Positions 39,157 through 50,295 of a stretch of 64,000 bases of DNA are shown in pieces. Position 1 is the first letter of the stretch; each line of letters opens with the position of its first letter. A program made the translations under genes and the position numbers. The stretch spans positions 44,606-108,605 of the forward strand of contig QLIY01000550.1 in NCBI GenBank assembly GCA_003260075.1. The letters run 5' to 3'. The notes beneath the pieces are model-generated. The model saw nothing but the letters and a program-made list of their open reading frames with translations. It did not search any database and was not told the DNA's origin. Source of the stretch: Phallusia mammillata (taxonomy: Eukaryota; Chordata; Ascidiacea; Phlebobranchia; Ascidiidae).

Positions 39157-41116
39157 TAAATGTTTGGACCGTGTTTGTTGAGATAGAGGTGAGCACACCG
39201 TTGTTGAACTAATTCTCTGTCGCCAAGTTTAAGAAGTGTGTTATTGCGCAATCGTTTAGCCGTCACTAAAAGTGAATTTTTTTCTTGTGGATTTTGAGAA
39301 AAGTGCCCTTTACCACAACGGAACATGAAATTTGGTTTGCACAAAAACGAACTAAAACTAAGACTGAACATAAATTCATAACTGGGATCAGCCCTGGTGG
39401 TGAATGCTTGGTGACCGGCTGATTCGGTATAGCGCCTTCAATGGGCCTGGCGTACTGTGATTTATAACTAAGACTATAACTTAAGAGAATTGGTCGCAGA
39501 TTTGTAGCGTAACTTGATGAAAAAAAAAACTTTTAAGAGCACTTTTATGAAATGAAAAGCGATTATGTAGAAATGTTTTTAATACTTTGTAACTTTGATC
39601 AATGTAAATTTTGCTCTTTAAAAATTTTGGCAAATTTATTGTAAAAATAAAAATCTTGCTGGTTATTTCAGGCTCGAGCAATGTCCACCCTCAGCTCTTG
39701 TGCTGCTGTGAAGAGGCTCATTCACTAAACTGTAAGTGTAAGACACAAGCAATTGCACCACGACCACCACCTGCGGTACGAGCAAGCGATCACCGGTAAA
39801 CAGTAGCTTCACCAGCCCGTGAAAACTTTACTCGCATTTCAAGACGCTTCCGTTCGACGTGTTTATTTTTTATCTAGTGTGTGTATTTTTTCTGTGTCCT
39901 GCGATACTGAATTAAGTGGTCTGCTATTTTTTCGCCGATCAAAAGTCTTTCGTACTGATTTATCCCCATGTACCCCTTCAGGCCCTGTTAAATCATAAGA
40001 AATGACAAAGTTTCATATTTTTACGCGCTCCGTCAGTTTACTAAACTATTACAAAACAACTCTACTAAATGATTCCGAATCACTTTTAGACTCAACTTGC
40101 GCTCAAGTTTTTCGGTTGGAAATTACCGATACAGCGTTTATGTGCGTTTTTATTCCGTAAGTCCCCCTCTTTTAATGGTGCTCTTTTATGCAATAGTATT
40201 TACTTGTTCTTTTATAGATTTTGTACGATGGTTTGTCGCCAACGGGCCTCTTCGTATTTTACGAGTGCTGACATTGTGCTCGGCATTTTCCTAGTGACGA
40301 ACAGACAAAGTAGATGTGTTTTCTTGGCTGTTAATGAATTTCCTTACTTCTACATTCATATTTCCGTGATAGCTTCTCTAAATGTTTTTTATATGCGTTT
40401 TCGAAGAATCCTGGCACTTTCGTGAACATTTTATCATCCTAAGCGCATTTTGTAGCAATTAACTAATGAGTTAACGTTTGCTTTGTTAGATGCATTCAAA
40501 ACAGTTTGTTGTAAAGGTCACTGCCATATGTTACTCGGCCATTACATGAGGTGGTTTGTTTAACCGCCTGGGCCAATACCAAGTTCTGCTACTACTGATT
40601 AAAGTTGGGTGTTGCTTGTGCCGATAATGCGAGTGGCAACTTAGTTGAGTACATTTAATACAATATTATCGTTGTTTTTCAGTTGAGATCTCATTGGCAC
40701 ACGTGCAGAATTTTGGTGTGAAAATTATATTGTGTTGTCAGTTTCAGTTGAGGTTTTTCAAAGATCATTTGTTCGATTATTTTAATTTACACCAACGGAA
40801 AGTTAAGTTAGGGCATGCCTTTCACAATCCTGCTTATTATGGGCAGCATGTCATTCTTTTTTATTTAAATGTAACTTTTTATTACAAAGACAAAAACTGT
40901 CGAAGGTCTCAGTTTTGCAATTAGGCATCAGCGTTGGGTTCCGTAAAAATTGCGTGACAATCTTAAAACGACATCATCTTTTTATTGATGAGAATATGGC
41001 AGATAAAGTTGTCGGCGGTAGTCGATGAAAATCATTAAAAACACACAAAAAGGTGAACATAGTTACTTAGGCAACCTTTTTTAAAAAGATGCAGTACTGA
41101 ATGAAAGGAAAGGTTG
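39157..41116. other. dlg 3' UTR and intergenic DNA
   Basis: About 2 kb from the dlg stop to the repeat before CENP-X. No gene is supported; short ORFs here have no motif. Confidence 0.5.
39646..39651 (+). terminator. DLG: Candidate dlg polyadenylation signal AATAAA
   Basis: AATAAA about 490 bases after the dlg stop codon, in AT-rich sequence, followed by TGCTGG and T-rich text. It is the first canonical hexamer I saw downstream. Confidence 0.45.
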
Positions 41117-41175
41117 TACCGTATTTAATCGATTGTAAGCCGCATGTTGAGGTGTTAAAAAAATAATGTAAGCCA

Positions 41176-41233
<58 letters not shown>

Positions 41234-41417
41234 TTACAACTGTACCCAACAAAACGTATATCGACATACAATCTGTACATGCATACATGTTTTCAACCCC
41301 AAATAATTTAAATGTTGGAGTGTAGAAACAATTTCGGTATAAAATTAAAATATAAGCCGCACAAACGGCAGCTAAAAAACAATATAAGCCGCGGCTTACA
41401 ATCGAGCAAATATGGTA
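41117..41417. mobile_element. DNA-transposon MITE with 27-bp terminal inverted repeats and internal poly(G)
   Basis: The left end reads TACCGTATTTAATCGATTGT then AAGCCGC (41117-41143). The reverse complement of the right end (41391-41417) reads TACCATATTTGCTCGATTGT then AAGCCGC, identical at 24 of 27 positions. Further AAGCCGC copies lie inside. A 56-base G run (41177-41232) sits within it. No clear target duplication is visible and there is no ORF. The ends differ from the CAGTGG hAT group, so this is another DNA-transposon class. It lies about 250 bases before the CENP-X start. Confidence 0.75.
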
Positions 41418-41664
41418 TTTTGTTTTGTTTTTAAATGTTTTAGCGCGTGTCTATACGCACCGAGAAGTGGATTTATTCCGAAAGTCAGGGAGAAAAAATT
41501 AGGCGGGGAAAAAGAATCCAGCACGGACAAATCAACAAAAATTCATGCTCAAAGCCAAATAACTACGGTTTTAGGTAGTTGTACTGCTGTATATGTTAAA
41601 CTTCTACTATTTATTAATAGTTCGTCAAGCACCTTATTGAATTGTAACTGCATTGTGGGATTAA

Positions 41665-41916
41665 ATGGCAACAAACGAGCATCAGTCAAAGTTTACACCA
41701 GAATTTGTTGTTAAACTCTTTCAACAACACTTCAATGACTCCGGTACTAAGTTTTCAAGTAAAGACGTTTCTGCATTGATGTGCGCCGAGCTTCTACGAT
41801 TGTTTATCGCCGAAGGGGCCACGCGAGCTGCACGCCAAACATTAAATGAAGATGCGGCAATCTGTGAGGTGGAACATCTTGAAAAAATAATTCCACAACT
41901 TCTGTTGGACTTTTAG
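41665..41916 (+). CDS. CENPX: Centromere protein X / FANCM-associated histone-fold protein
   Basis: CENP-X (MHF2, STRA13) is a small histone-fold protein that pairs with CENP-S. The complex works in the constitutive centromere network and with FANCM at stalled forks. The 83-residue frame matches the family size (human 81) and layout: FTPEFVVKLFQQHFNDSGTK, then SSKDVSALMCAELLRLFIAE, then AARQTLNEDAAICEVEHLEK, and the hallmark C-terminus IIPQLLLDF (human LPQLLLDF). It has no intron within the coding part. An AATAAA follows directly after the stop (41918-41923). The next gene starts 207 bases downstream on the same strand. Confidence 0.93.
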   Translation: MATNEHQSKFTPEFVVKLFQQHFNDSGTKFSSKDVSALMCAELLRLFIAEGATRAARQTLNEDAAICEVEHLEKIIPQLLLDF

Positions 41917-41917
41917 A

Positions 41918-41923
41918 ATAAAA
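41918..41923 (+). terminator. CENPX: CENP-X polyadenylation signal AATAAA
   Basis: The hexamer starts two bases after the TAG stop (41914-41916). The 3' UTR would be extremely short, leaving less than about 200 bases to the MBLAC1-type start at 42123. This is the tight spacing expected of a compact or operon-like gene pair. Confidence 0.6.
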
Positions 41924-42122
41924 AACTTTGCCACAGTAAGATTGATAAGAGCACATGTTTGAATAGCAGCACCAAAAAGCAAAAGATATGTTGTATACTG
42001 GTCCAAAGTTTTCACTGATACTTGAATGTGTAGTTGTTGAGTATATATACTGACTACTGAAACATTGTGTAACATGTTCTTCAGATGAAATGATGTTTAT
42101 TTTTGTCAAATTAGGTTGAAGA

Positions 42123-42722
42123 ATGTGCTCTATCAAAGTATTACAAGAAGGGTACTGTAGACCTAAAAGTGACCAATCGTTTGTAGCAGATTGTTCTGTG
42201 ACCTTGGTAACATGTGAAATAGGTCTTATCTTGGTGGATACAAGTGGGCCTTGGAATGCCAAAGCAATTGCATCTGCAATTGAGAATGCTGGATTTAAAC
42301 TTTGTGACATAAAATTGGTGGTGGGCACTCATGGACATTCTGATCACATTGGAAATTTAAATTTATTTCCAACGGCCAAATTTATTGTTGGATTTGACAT
42401 TTTCGAAGGCAATGTTTACGAAAGCTTTGATTTTAAAAAGGATTTGGCAGAATACAAAATAACAGATAGTGTAACAGTAATACCAACACCTGGTCATACA
42501 AACCATGATGTGTCTGTTGTTGTCAAAAACACTGAACTTGGTACTGTGGTTGTGGCAGGGGACTTGTTTGAAAATGAAAATGACATACAAAATCCAAATG
42601 ATTGGCAATCATTGAGTGAGAGCATTCAGCTGCAAGAAGTAAACAGACAAAAGGTTCTTGCAATTGCAGATTATATTGTTCCAGGACATGGAAAAATGTT
42701 TAAAGTTGTTAGACACCCATAA
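42123..42722 (+). CDS. MBLAC1: Metallo-beta-lactamase-fold hydrolase, MBLAC1 type
   Basis: MBLAC1-type proteins have the binuclear-metal metallo-beta-lactamase fold; human MBLAC1 is reported as a nuclease for histone pre-mRNA. Product 199 residues in one exon (human about 266). The metal motifs are present: THGHSDH (His70, His72, Asp74, His75), TPGHTNHD (His125), AGDLFEN (Asp147) and VPGHGK (His189). It opens with a beta-strand region (VTLVTCEIGLILVDTSGPWN), as in the family. A splice acceptor TCAAATTAG ends at 42114, only eight bases before the ATG, so the mature leader must come from cis or trans splicing. The closely preceding CENP-X gene supports trans-splicing of a downstream operon gene. 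The assignment to MBLAC1 rather than another short MBL protein rests on motif spacing and overall resemblance. Confidence 0.88.
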   Translation: MCSIKVLQEGYCRPKSDQSFVADCSVTLVTCEIGLILVDTSGPWNAKAIASAIENAGFKLCDIKLVVGTHGHSDHIGNLNLFPTAKFIVGFDIFEGNVYESFDFKKDLAEYKITDSVTVIPTPGHTNHDVSVVVKNTELGTVVVAGDLFENENDIQNPNDWQSLSESIQLQEVNRQKVLAIADYIVPGHGKMFKVVRHP

Positions 42723-42770
42723 ATTTATGTGTTTTTAATTATTTGTACATTTTTTGCATACACCCTAAGG

Positions 42771-42805
42771 CAGTGGTTCCCAACCTATGGGACGCGACCC
42801 AAAGT

Positions 42806-42880
<75 letters not shown>

Positions 42881-43625
42881 TAAGAGATTTACTCTTTGAC
42901 TTCGTTTCGTGGCATTTTTCCCCCAAGGCTTTAAATCAGGGTTCTTCAACTGGGGCGAGTTCAACATTACTGATTGTATGAATATGTAAGCTTACAAGAA
43001 CTGTGAAACTCAGCTAACTTTATCTTACAAGCAGATAAAGTATTTGAATTTATTGTGTTTACTGGCGATTGTTTGTGATTTTTGTGATCTCAGGAACTTG
43101 TTTCGGTTTCACATTTCCTATATAGGCGGAATAGCGCTTCCCAAACTGCGTATTTGTATCATTTAATTTGGTAAATGTAGTGTAATTTGATGTTGAATGT
43201 ATAGGATTCTGCTGAACCGTGTAATGCCCTATTGTTTCAACAAAAGAAGGGCATTGTTTGCGCATAATCGTAATATCATTTGTCTATGATGTAACAAACT
43301 GTTTTAAATTGTTGCTGCAAAATAATTTCAAGACAACTGGGCGTAATAATGGTTACTTCTGTTTGTGGCGTCATATTGGCTTATAATGCTTTGAGCCGAC
43401 TCAAAAGTTTGCGCTTAATGGAAATGTTTTGTCGAAAAAACAAATAGTGTTTCTTTGATTTTTAAATTTTCCAAACTGGTGTAATAATTTTCGAAAAGCA
43501 TACCTGATACATAGGCAAAACTTCAACCGAAATAATAAGAATGTATATCCATGGGTTGCGAGAAACCACAAAACAAAATTTTGGGAAGTATTTGGGTCGC
43601 ATCAAAAAAAGGTTGGGAACCACTG
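42771..43625. mobile_element. hAT-type MITE with internal poly(G), directly after MBLAC1
   Basis: An 855-base element starts CAGTGGTTCCCAACCT and ends AGGTTGGGAACCACTG; the inverted repeat continues with GCGACCCAAA on both sides. A perfect 8-base duplication CCCTAAGG flanks it (42763-42770, 43626-43633). It holds a 74-base G run (42806-42879) and no ORF. It begins 48 bases after the MBLAC1 stop and so lies in or next to that gene's 3' UTR. Confidence 0.92.
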
Positions 43626-43983
43626 CCCTAAGGCATGCCATGCTTCCTTCAATTTGCTGTTTCTTGTGAACATGTTGTGCAATGCAAATTAAAATGTATT
43701 GGTGTTTTATGTTTGCTTTGTACATATTACAGTATATTGCAGGAAAAGTAGGGTTAGTGCGGTGTTGCAATCTAAATCGCTCTTTATTCAAAGCACAATA
43801 GAATGGTTGTGTATAAAGAAGCCTCAAACATGACATCATTAATAATTAAGTTATGTTTTTGAAGACTGGTTTCTATCTACCAAACTGCCCATGAAAAAAC
43901 TACAAAGACCATGTCTGAAACTGACTGTGCATGAATGAGTGCATGATTAAGATTCAGTACTAATTCACAAAACTGCTCAGTGG

Positions 43984-44671
43984 CAGTGGTTCTTAACCTT
44001 TTTTGTCGAAGCCCCCCTAAGATGCTTGTCCGGCACTTCACGCCCCTTCTGAAACAGGCAAAAATGTTTTTTCGAATACTTGTAACGATGGAACTACCTG
44101 AAGTTTCCCTTGCCTGTGTTGTAAACCAGGGGTCACCTAATTACCGCCAAGGATTGTGCAAACATGCATAATACATTTTATAAAATAAGTTTACCTGGTC
44201 TGGATTTACAAGGCATAAGTATGATTCTAAAGCAGTTTGTTACGTCACAGGCAAAAGCAAAGAATGGTGATTGTGTGCGAACAATTGCATTTTTGTGGTA
44301 GAATGAAGGTGCATTAGTTGGTAGATGAGACACTTTTTTTCACAATTTTACAATTAAACAGCGGCGCCATCTGAATACAAATAAGATCGTTGAATGACAT
44401 GACCCTTTGCGGTCTTGTCAAAGTGTCCTCCTGATCGCGAGTGCCAGTTTGGAAATGGCTGCGTCAGGGCTTGTAACTCATGCGGCGCTCGCGCGTGATT
44501 ATTAAAATTATCCGGCCCGCTGTGAAAAAAAGTTTGGTTACCCCAAAACTTTGTCTCGTATGTCATTGTTCAAAACGTGTGTTACGTCAGTGTGTTATAC
44601 CGTTTGTGCTCGTAAACACTTGCAAAATTAATTTTAAGGGGAGGTGAGTCCCCCCTGGTTAAGAACCACTG
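43984..44671. mobile_element. hAT-type element with CAGTGGTTCTTAACC ends
   Basis: The left end CAGTGGTTCTTAACC and right end GGTTAAGAACCACTG form a perfect 15-base terminal inverted repeat. The flanks CTCAGTGG and GACTAGAA do not match, so the duplication is lost or one end is a recombinant. Inside, AGGGGTCACCTAA (about 44129) and TTTGGTTACCCC (about 44541) suggest a nested second element, not proven. Confidence 0.75.
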
Positions 44672-45109
44672 GACTAGAAACATCTACTATGACGTCACTA
44701 ACGCTTACAACGTAAAATCCAACCACAAGAGAAAAACTGAATTAGTTTCAAATCTTGGTAGTATTTTATTTGTAAAACGCCCTAAAATGGCGTATCACAT
44801 TTTGACAAATTTCAAGAATACATAAAAAGACTGAGCAATAACAACAACCAGGCTACTAAAAAACGCCGTTTATTTGAGCAAATATCTCAAACCAAAGATT
44901 GACGTTAATTCGCCTGTTTCTCTGACACAACCGTCTGTAAGATTGGCTATTTTTAGTATTTACTTGGTCTACGACAGTTGTTTCTATACTTTTTCGTTCA
45001 CATAGCGGCCATTTCGTAATTTTCCGAGTAGGACCCGCGGTCCAAGCTGAATAAATTGTTTCAGCAAAATTAACAATTTAGTAAAACGAAACCTTCGTAA
45101 GCTAACTAC

Positions 45110-45149
45110 TAGTGATGTACCGAATCGGCGAAATTTCGATTCGGCCGAA

Positions 45150-45204
<55 letters not shown>

Positions 45205-45590
45205 GCCGAATAAATTCAGCCGAATCAACCAAATCATTTATGACATCAAATCATTTATGACATCACGAAAATATAAGTTTATCTACCAGGCATTTAGTGC
45301 AGAATGGTTGTGTTTAGTCCCTATTTTAGTTCTGTGGGATTTAACATTGCCTGAAGCATGATTGCCAACCCGACAATGAATTACTGATTAGTTGTCTGCA
45401 GTGGTAAAAACGATAATGTGTTAAAAAAGATAATGATTAGCGCGATTTTCGTTAGTACTAAGCAGAAAAGACACGTTTAACGCTATAAATATGTGTTCGT
45501 AAAAGATTCGGTTTCGACCGAATCGCAACAAATTATTCGGCCGAAACCGAATCTTTGCAGAAGTGGCCGATTACCCAATTAGCTTAAAGG
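45110..45590. repeat. Repeat rich in TTCGGCCGAA motifs, with poly(G)
   Basis: TAGTGATGTACCGAATCGGC begins near 45110 and is followed by TTTCGATTCGGCCGAAACC, a G run (45153-45203), AATTCAGCCGAATC, then GATTCGGTTTCGACCGAATC and ATTCGGCCGAAACCGAATC near 45505-45555. Such TTCGG/CCGAA arrays after a TAGTGATGCACCGA start are a known style of hAT-like element end. I could not fix a right end or a duplication. Confidence 0.5.
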
Positions 45591-45782
45591 GGCCGAACAG
45601 AACCAACCAAAGAGTCGCATGTGTCCCGAGGGCCGTTCAATGCCAGAATGCAATTTAACGGAAATGTACGACTTCAATTGTAAGTAAATTATCCAAGTAA
45701 ATTAATTTTGGGAATCATTCCCATTTCTGTGCAACTTTTGCTTTGATTTCTATAAGTGATGCACCGAACTATCGCTTTGAAA

Positions 45783-46265
45783 CAGTGGTTCCCAACCTTT
45801 TGTAGTCACGGACCCCTTCTACAAATTTTATTGGTCCGCGGACCCCCAACGTAATTTAGTCTTGTTATGTTTTTCGTTTCCTGCATTAAACGTTACTATA
45901 CTTTCGCATTTGGGGGCAGAATTTAATCAACCTTCACAGTCCTTTAATCTCAATACATTTCTGTACTGTAGCAGTCAATGCAACGAAGAGATAAATTTTC
46001 TGGTGTTCAATACTTTAAACAAAGCACAATAAGTTCTATTGTTAATGTGTGTTGTGATGTCACAATGGAGGTAACAATCGAAGTTTTCCTGATCCAAGGG
46101 TTTGATAAACAGTTTGTACTCAGATGCAGGATTGTAAAAACGGTTTGGGAACTTAAAAATAGTGTACTGATGTTAATGCTACTACAAATGTTTGCCTCCA
46201 CGGGCCCCCTGAAACCATCTCACGGACCCCTTGGGGGTCCGCGAACCCCAGGTTGGGAACCACTG
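45783..46265. mobile_element. hAT-type MITE
   Basis: A 483-base element begins CAGTGGTTCCCAACCTTTTG and ends AACCCCAGGTTGGGAACCACTG. A subterminal GGGGTCCGCGAACCCC block mirrors GGTCCGCGGACCCCC at the left. The flanks CTTTGAAA (45775-45782) and CTTTAAAA (46266-46273) match at 7 of 8 positions. No ORF of note. Confidence 0.9.
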
Positions 46266-47012
46266 CTTTAAAAGGACTATCTTTTGAATGTTTTTATAAC
46301 TGAACGTTGTTTTGTTGATGCAGGTTAACTCATTTATGATACTCACAAACAACTTTAACAACACGTTATAAAGTCGGAAGCTGAAACAAACATCTAATAT
46401 TTTGTAGACAACATGGCTCTCGTGTTTTCTTCAGCATCTTGCCAATTGATGATATTTTTAATTTGCAACATAAAGTTTAGGTTCTAATTTTCCTACACTC
46501 AAAAAGTTCAGTTCCGGTTGTTAGTTCTGTTTTTACATGGTCGGTCCAGATATTTTATCATCGATAACTTACTAAGTTATCTATAATTTTACAAAATGTA
46601 TGAAACAATCCGCCAGGAATTTTTGCAACCACAGATTTAACTGTAGCAGTTTTTTGGTAGCAATTGTTTCTATGCAAATACAATCTTCAATGTTAATTTT
46701 CTAAAAACAAGAGCTATGTGAAAGTTGTTCTTCCTCGTGCTCCCAGGTAATTAAAAAAGTTTTACCCTGCTCTCATCCGAACTAATTATATTTCTGATGG
46801 TGACGGAGGTCAACGGCTCGAAAGGTTTTTGCAATTGCCGGCATGTGGTAAATTTAGTTTAGTATTTAACATTTCGTACATTTTTACAGTTTTCTGTTAT
46901 ACAGGGGCAAACAGCAACTTGGGTTTAAATTTAGAACTGACTGCGTTAGCCAGGCTTGCCACCTAACACGGTCAGAAAAAGGATATTATTTTTGCAACAA
47001 CTAAGAATCAAG
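46266..47012. other. Promoter-side region of the ATP synthase gamma gene
   Basis: About 750 AT-rich bases between the last MITE and the ATP synthase gamma start codon. No gene was recognised; it should contain the promoter and 5' UTR. Confidence 0.4.
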
Positions 47013-49941
47013 ATGTTTACGGTGACAACCAAAGCAGCCGTTTTCGTTCCACAATGGTGTGTAATGTTGCATTTTCTGCGTATTTCGTAATATTGACTTT
47101 AATCCACCGATTACAAATGGCATCATTTTCATTGTATCTAAACGGTAAAATTTGTTTTCCAGTGCCCAAGTACGACATTCTTCGGGAAAACTTAAGGAAT
47201 GTAAGTGCATTTTCTATAAACTTTTGTGTTTTTTATACCTTCCTTTAAAAAATGTAGATATTTTACATTTTTGTGTTAAGCTTACTAAGTAAGATTATGT
47301 TGTTAATTGGGGTTTTTAGTTTGTTAAAATAGGACTATTATATAGACAAAAATGTATATCACTGCTTTAATTTACAACCGTCTGACATTTGAATCTGTTC
47401 CTTTTGCAGTGGGAATCAGGCTGAAGGCAATTACAAACATTCAAAAAATTACTAAAACAATGAAGATGATTTCAGCAGCAAAATTCGCACAAGCTCAAAA
47501 AGCAATTGTTCCTGCCAGAGCCTATGGTGTCGGAGCTATGAGTATGCCCTGAATTTAACAGTGTCTTTTTCTACACTTATTTAATTTAATAAAACTTTGT
47601 TTTTACACAGGCCTGTATGATAAAACAACTGTTCCTGCTGAAGAAAATGAGAAAAAGGTGTTTGTTGCCATTTCCTCTGACCGGGGTTTATGTGGAGCAC
47701 TTCATTCTAACTTGAGCAGAGCCCTAAAAGCAGAGTTTGAAAAAGAAACCAGGGAGGACACTAAAATTATTAGTGTTGGTGAAAAGTCTAAGGTCTTCTT
47801 TCAAACGTAAGTATCTTTTGTTAATTTAATAAAAGTATGTACTTTTTTTGTTTCCCATTTCTAATTCTAAAACCCACACCAAGTACACAATTGCCAGACA
47901 AACTGTTTTATCTAGTGAAGAAATTGGTAGATACACAATGGGTTTTAAACTGCAAATTTTCCAAAAGATGTTATATATTTGCTTTTCCTTAAGACAAGTG
48001 CTCCTTGCTTTCTAGTAATGAGAGCATTTCATTGCTAGAAGGGGAAACATCGTGATTTTCCTCTTGTTTTTTTTTCCCTGTGATGAGAACATGCACTTTT
48101 GGCACAAAAACTTTGATGGATTTGAATAAAACTTTTACAGCTGGTAGATATGGTTATGTTACTTGTGTACATGTCTCGTTAGTTTTGCTTGACTTGATAG
48201 CCCCACCAGTTAACCCATTACCACCCAAAAAGTAAAATCTTTTTTATGCTGCCACACACCATAGATGAAAGTGTCATGGTGTTTTACTATGATAGTGGCA
48301 ACAGTACATACGCTGCTTGTGTTTGTGATCGACTTGCTTTAAATGGTGACTACTTTAGCAGTTAGTAGTTAGGGGGGTGTTATCAGACTTATGACTTCAG
48401 AAGCATTAAAGGTTGATGCTTAAACCACCTCCAGTTCTTAAAATTCTAAACATAGGCCAGCTTGGGGGAAATTTTACAGGACTGTATTTTATTAGCTTTG
48501 TGTAGAACCCCATCACTTACTAGGCCCTAAATTGCTTATCCTTTACTCCACTAACCCCATAAATTGGCTCTGGTGGCTGGTAGTACTAGGATATTTCTGT
48601 AGCTCCCAGTGATTATGGAGTCTGACTTGTTTCGGTTGCCATTTTAGAGTGAAAAAAAATCAACAAAAACTTTCCATTCCACCCCAGTTAAAATTTGCTC
48701 TGATACATTTGTATTGGCCATTAACAAAAATGCATGTTCTTGGTCCCATTTATTTGCCTGTCACAAAAAAGGGTGAAACTTGTGCTGTGTTAGTAAGTAC
48801 ACTGGATATTAGACTGTTGGAGTAGGAAAAATCAGACTTCTTACAGTGAAGGAATCCGACTCCTAAAACCTCAGACCAACAAACCTGTATATATATGAAA
48901 CAGTAATAATAATGGCTTAACAATGGTACCTTTACAGTCAATGTGTCTTTACTTAAAATAATATACTGATTTTGCAACTTTTAGGGCCAATTCTAAGGAT
49001 CTTCTAATGGAATTTAAAGAAGTTGGCAGAAACCCACCAACATTTGTGGATTGTGCTTTTATTGCTGATCAAATATTGAAGTCTGGATTTGAATTCAACA
49101 GTGGAAAGTTCTTTTATAACTATGGGGGGGGGGACATACTCCTCAAATTAGTCACATAAAGTTGTGGTTTATGGTTGTTACAACCAAAACTAACACACAT
49201 GTTTACCTTTTATTTTTTAAGGTCTGCAATGTCTCAAATCATCAAGGAACAACCTTTTTACTCAGTTGAGGGTTTTTCAAAATCACGTAAGAATTTATCC
49301 ACAAACCTGCTGTATTAGGTTGTATTTTTTGTACTAACACTTATATACTCAGCGTCCATAACGGTTTATGATTCAATTGATGAGGATGTGGTTCAGAGCT
49401 ATCAAGAGTTTCAACTGGCAAATGCTGTATTTTACACGCTGAAGGAAAACTATACAAGTGAACAGGGTGCAAGGATGGTTTCTATGGATGGTGCAACTAA
49501 GAACGCAGGTAAACATATATTGAATAAATTTCAATGACAGTTCGTTAAGCCAGTTTGCTTTGCAGTATAGTACTATATGTATTTTAGTGAGCAAAAATAG
49601 CATGTGAATTTTATTCAGAAAAAAAAATGTAGCATAAACTTTCATTTTTGTAAACATAATCATTCAAATCCGGATTGTTTTAATTGTAGCTTATCATTTT
49701 TATTTGTAATTTTTATTGTAATTGACCTTCAAAGTAAAGTCTATCATTCAAACAAAGGTTTTAAACAAATTTTAGGTGTATGAATTGTTTGCGATTTTGA
49801 CTTTTTGGTGTTCGTAACTGACAATGTTTTTTGTTCAAAGGTGAAATGATTGACAGGATGTCATTGCTGTACAACCGCACCAGGCAGGCTGTCATTACCA
49901 CAGAGCTGATTGAAATTATCTCAGGAATGACTGCTCTGTAA
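47013..49941 (+). CDS. ATP5F1C: ATP synthase F1 subunit gamma, mitochondrial (one donor site missing)
   Basis: Central rotor shaft of mitochondrial F1Fo ATP synthase. Exons: 47013-47056, 47163-47200, 47410-47541, 47611-47806, 48985 to about 49123, 49222-49286, 49353-49508, 49841-49941. The family landmarks are there: a transit-peptide-like start ([11 protein letters not shown]), [45 protein letters not shown], and the C-terminal helix [20 protein letters not shown] then SGMTAL. Exons 1-4 and 6-8 have normal splice sites and phases. Exon 5 reads ...GKFFYNY and then runs into ten G (49124-49133), with no GT donor where exon 6 (phase 2) needs one. Unspliced reading meets TAA at about 49158. The other family members have F-R at this point, so a few bases holding the donor seem lost or miscalled. 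The gene is otherwise well preserved, so I think it is functional in the animal. Confidence 0.93.
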
Positions 49942-49984
49942 TGCTGCATCTACCTAATTAGAATTATTTCATAAATTTAAGTTC

Positions 49985-49990
49985 AATAAA
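49985..49990 (+). terminator. ATP5F1C: ATP synthase gamma polyadenylation signal AATAAA
   Basis: AATAAA 44 bases after the TAA stop, followed by a T/G-rich stretch (TCTTGTTTGTTTATT). Good match to a short 3' UTR. The convergent gene ends about 300 bases further on. Confidence 0.7.
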
Positions 49991-50295
49991 TCCACGGTCT
50001 TGTTTGTTTATTCCACTACAGAAAAATAGCCTGGATGCGTTATGTGCCATTGGGTCGTATATTATTTCGCGTTTTGTTCCAAATAAATGCACGATTCAAG
50101 ACCGAAGCCAAAGAAATGTGGTAGATTCATGTTCAAGCGCATACTACGTTCAATACTGCGTGTTTAGGTCATCACTATAATTACCAAACATCACAAATGC
50201 TGCTACATGAACATAAAGTGAACTCAACTTGGCAAGCTGTGCGACAACGAAAAAATAAGTCAACAAAAATATTGTCACATTCTGTCCCACGCAAA

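Noticed and set aside
42785-42981. Polyproline / polyglycine ORFs
   Set aside because: Produced only by reading the poly(G) tract; likewise at 41067-41288 and 44984-45232.
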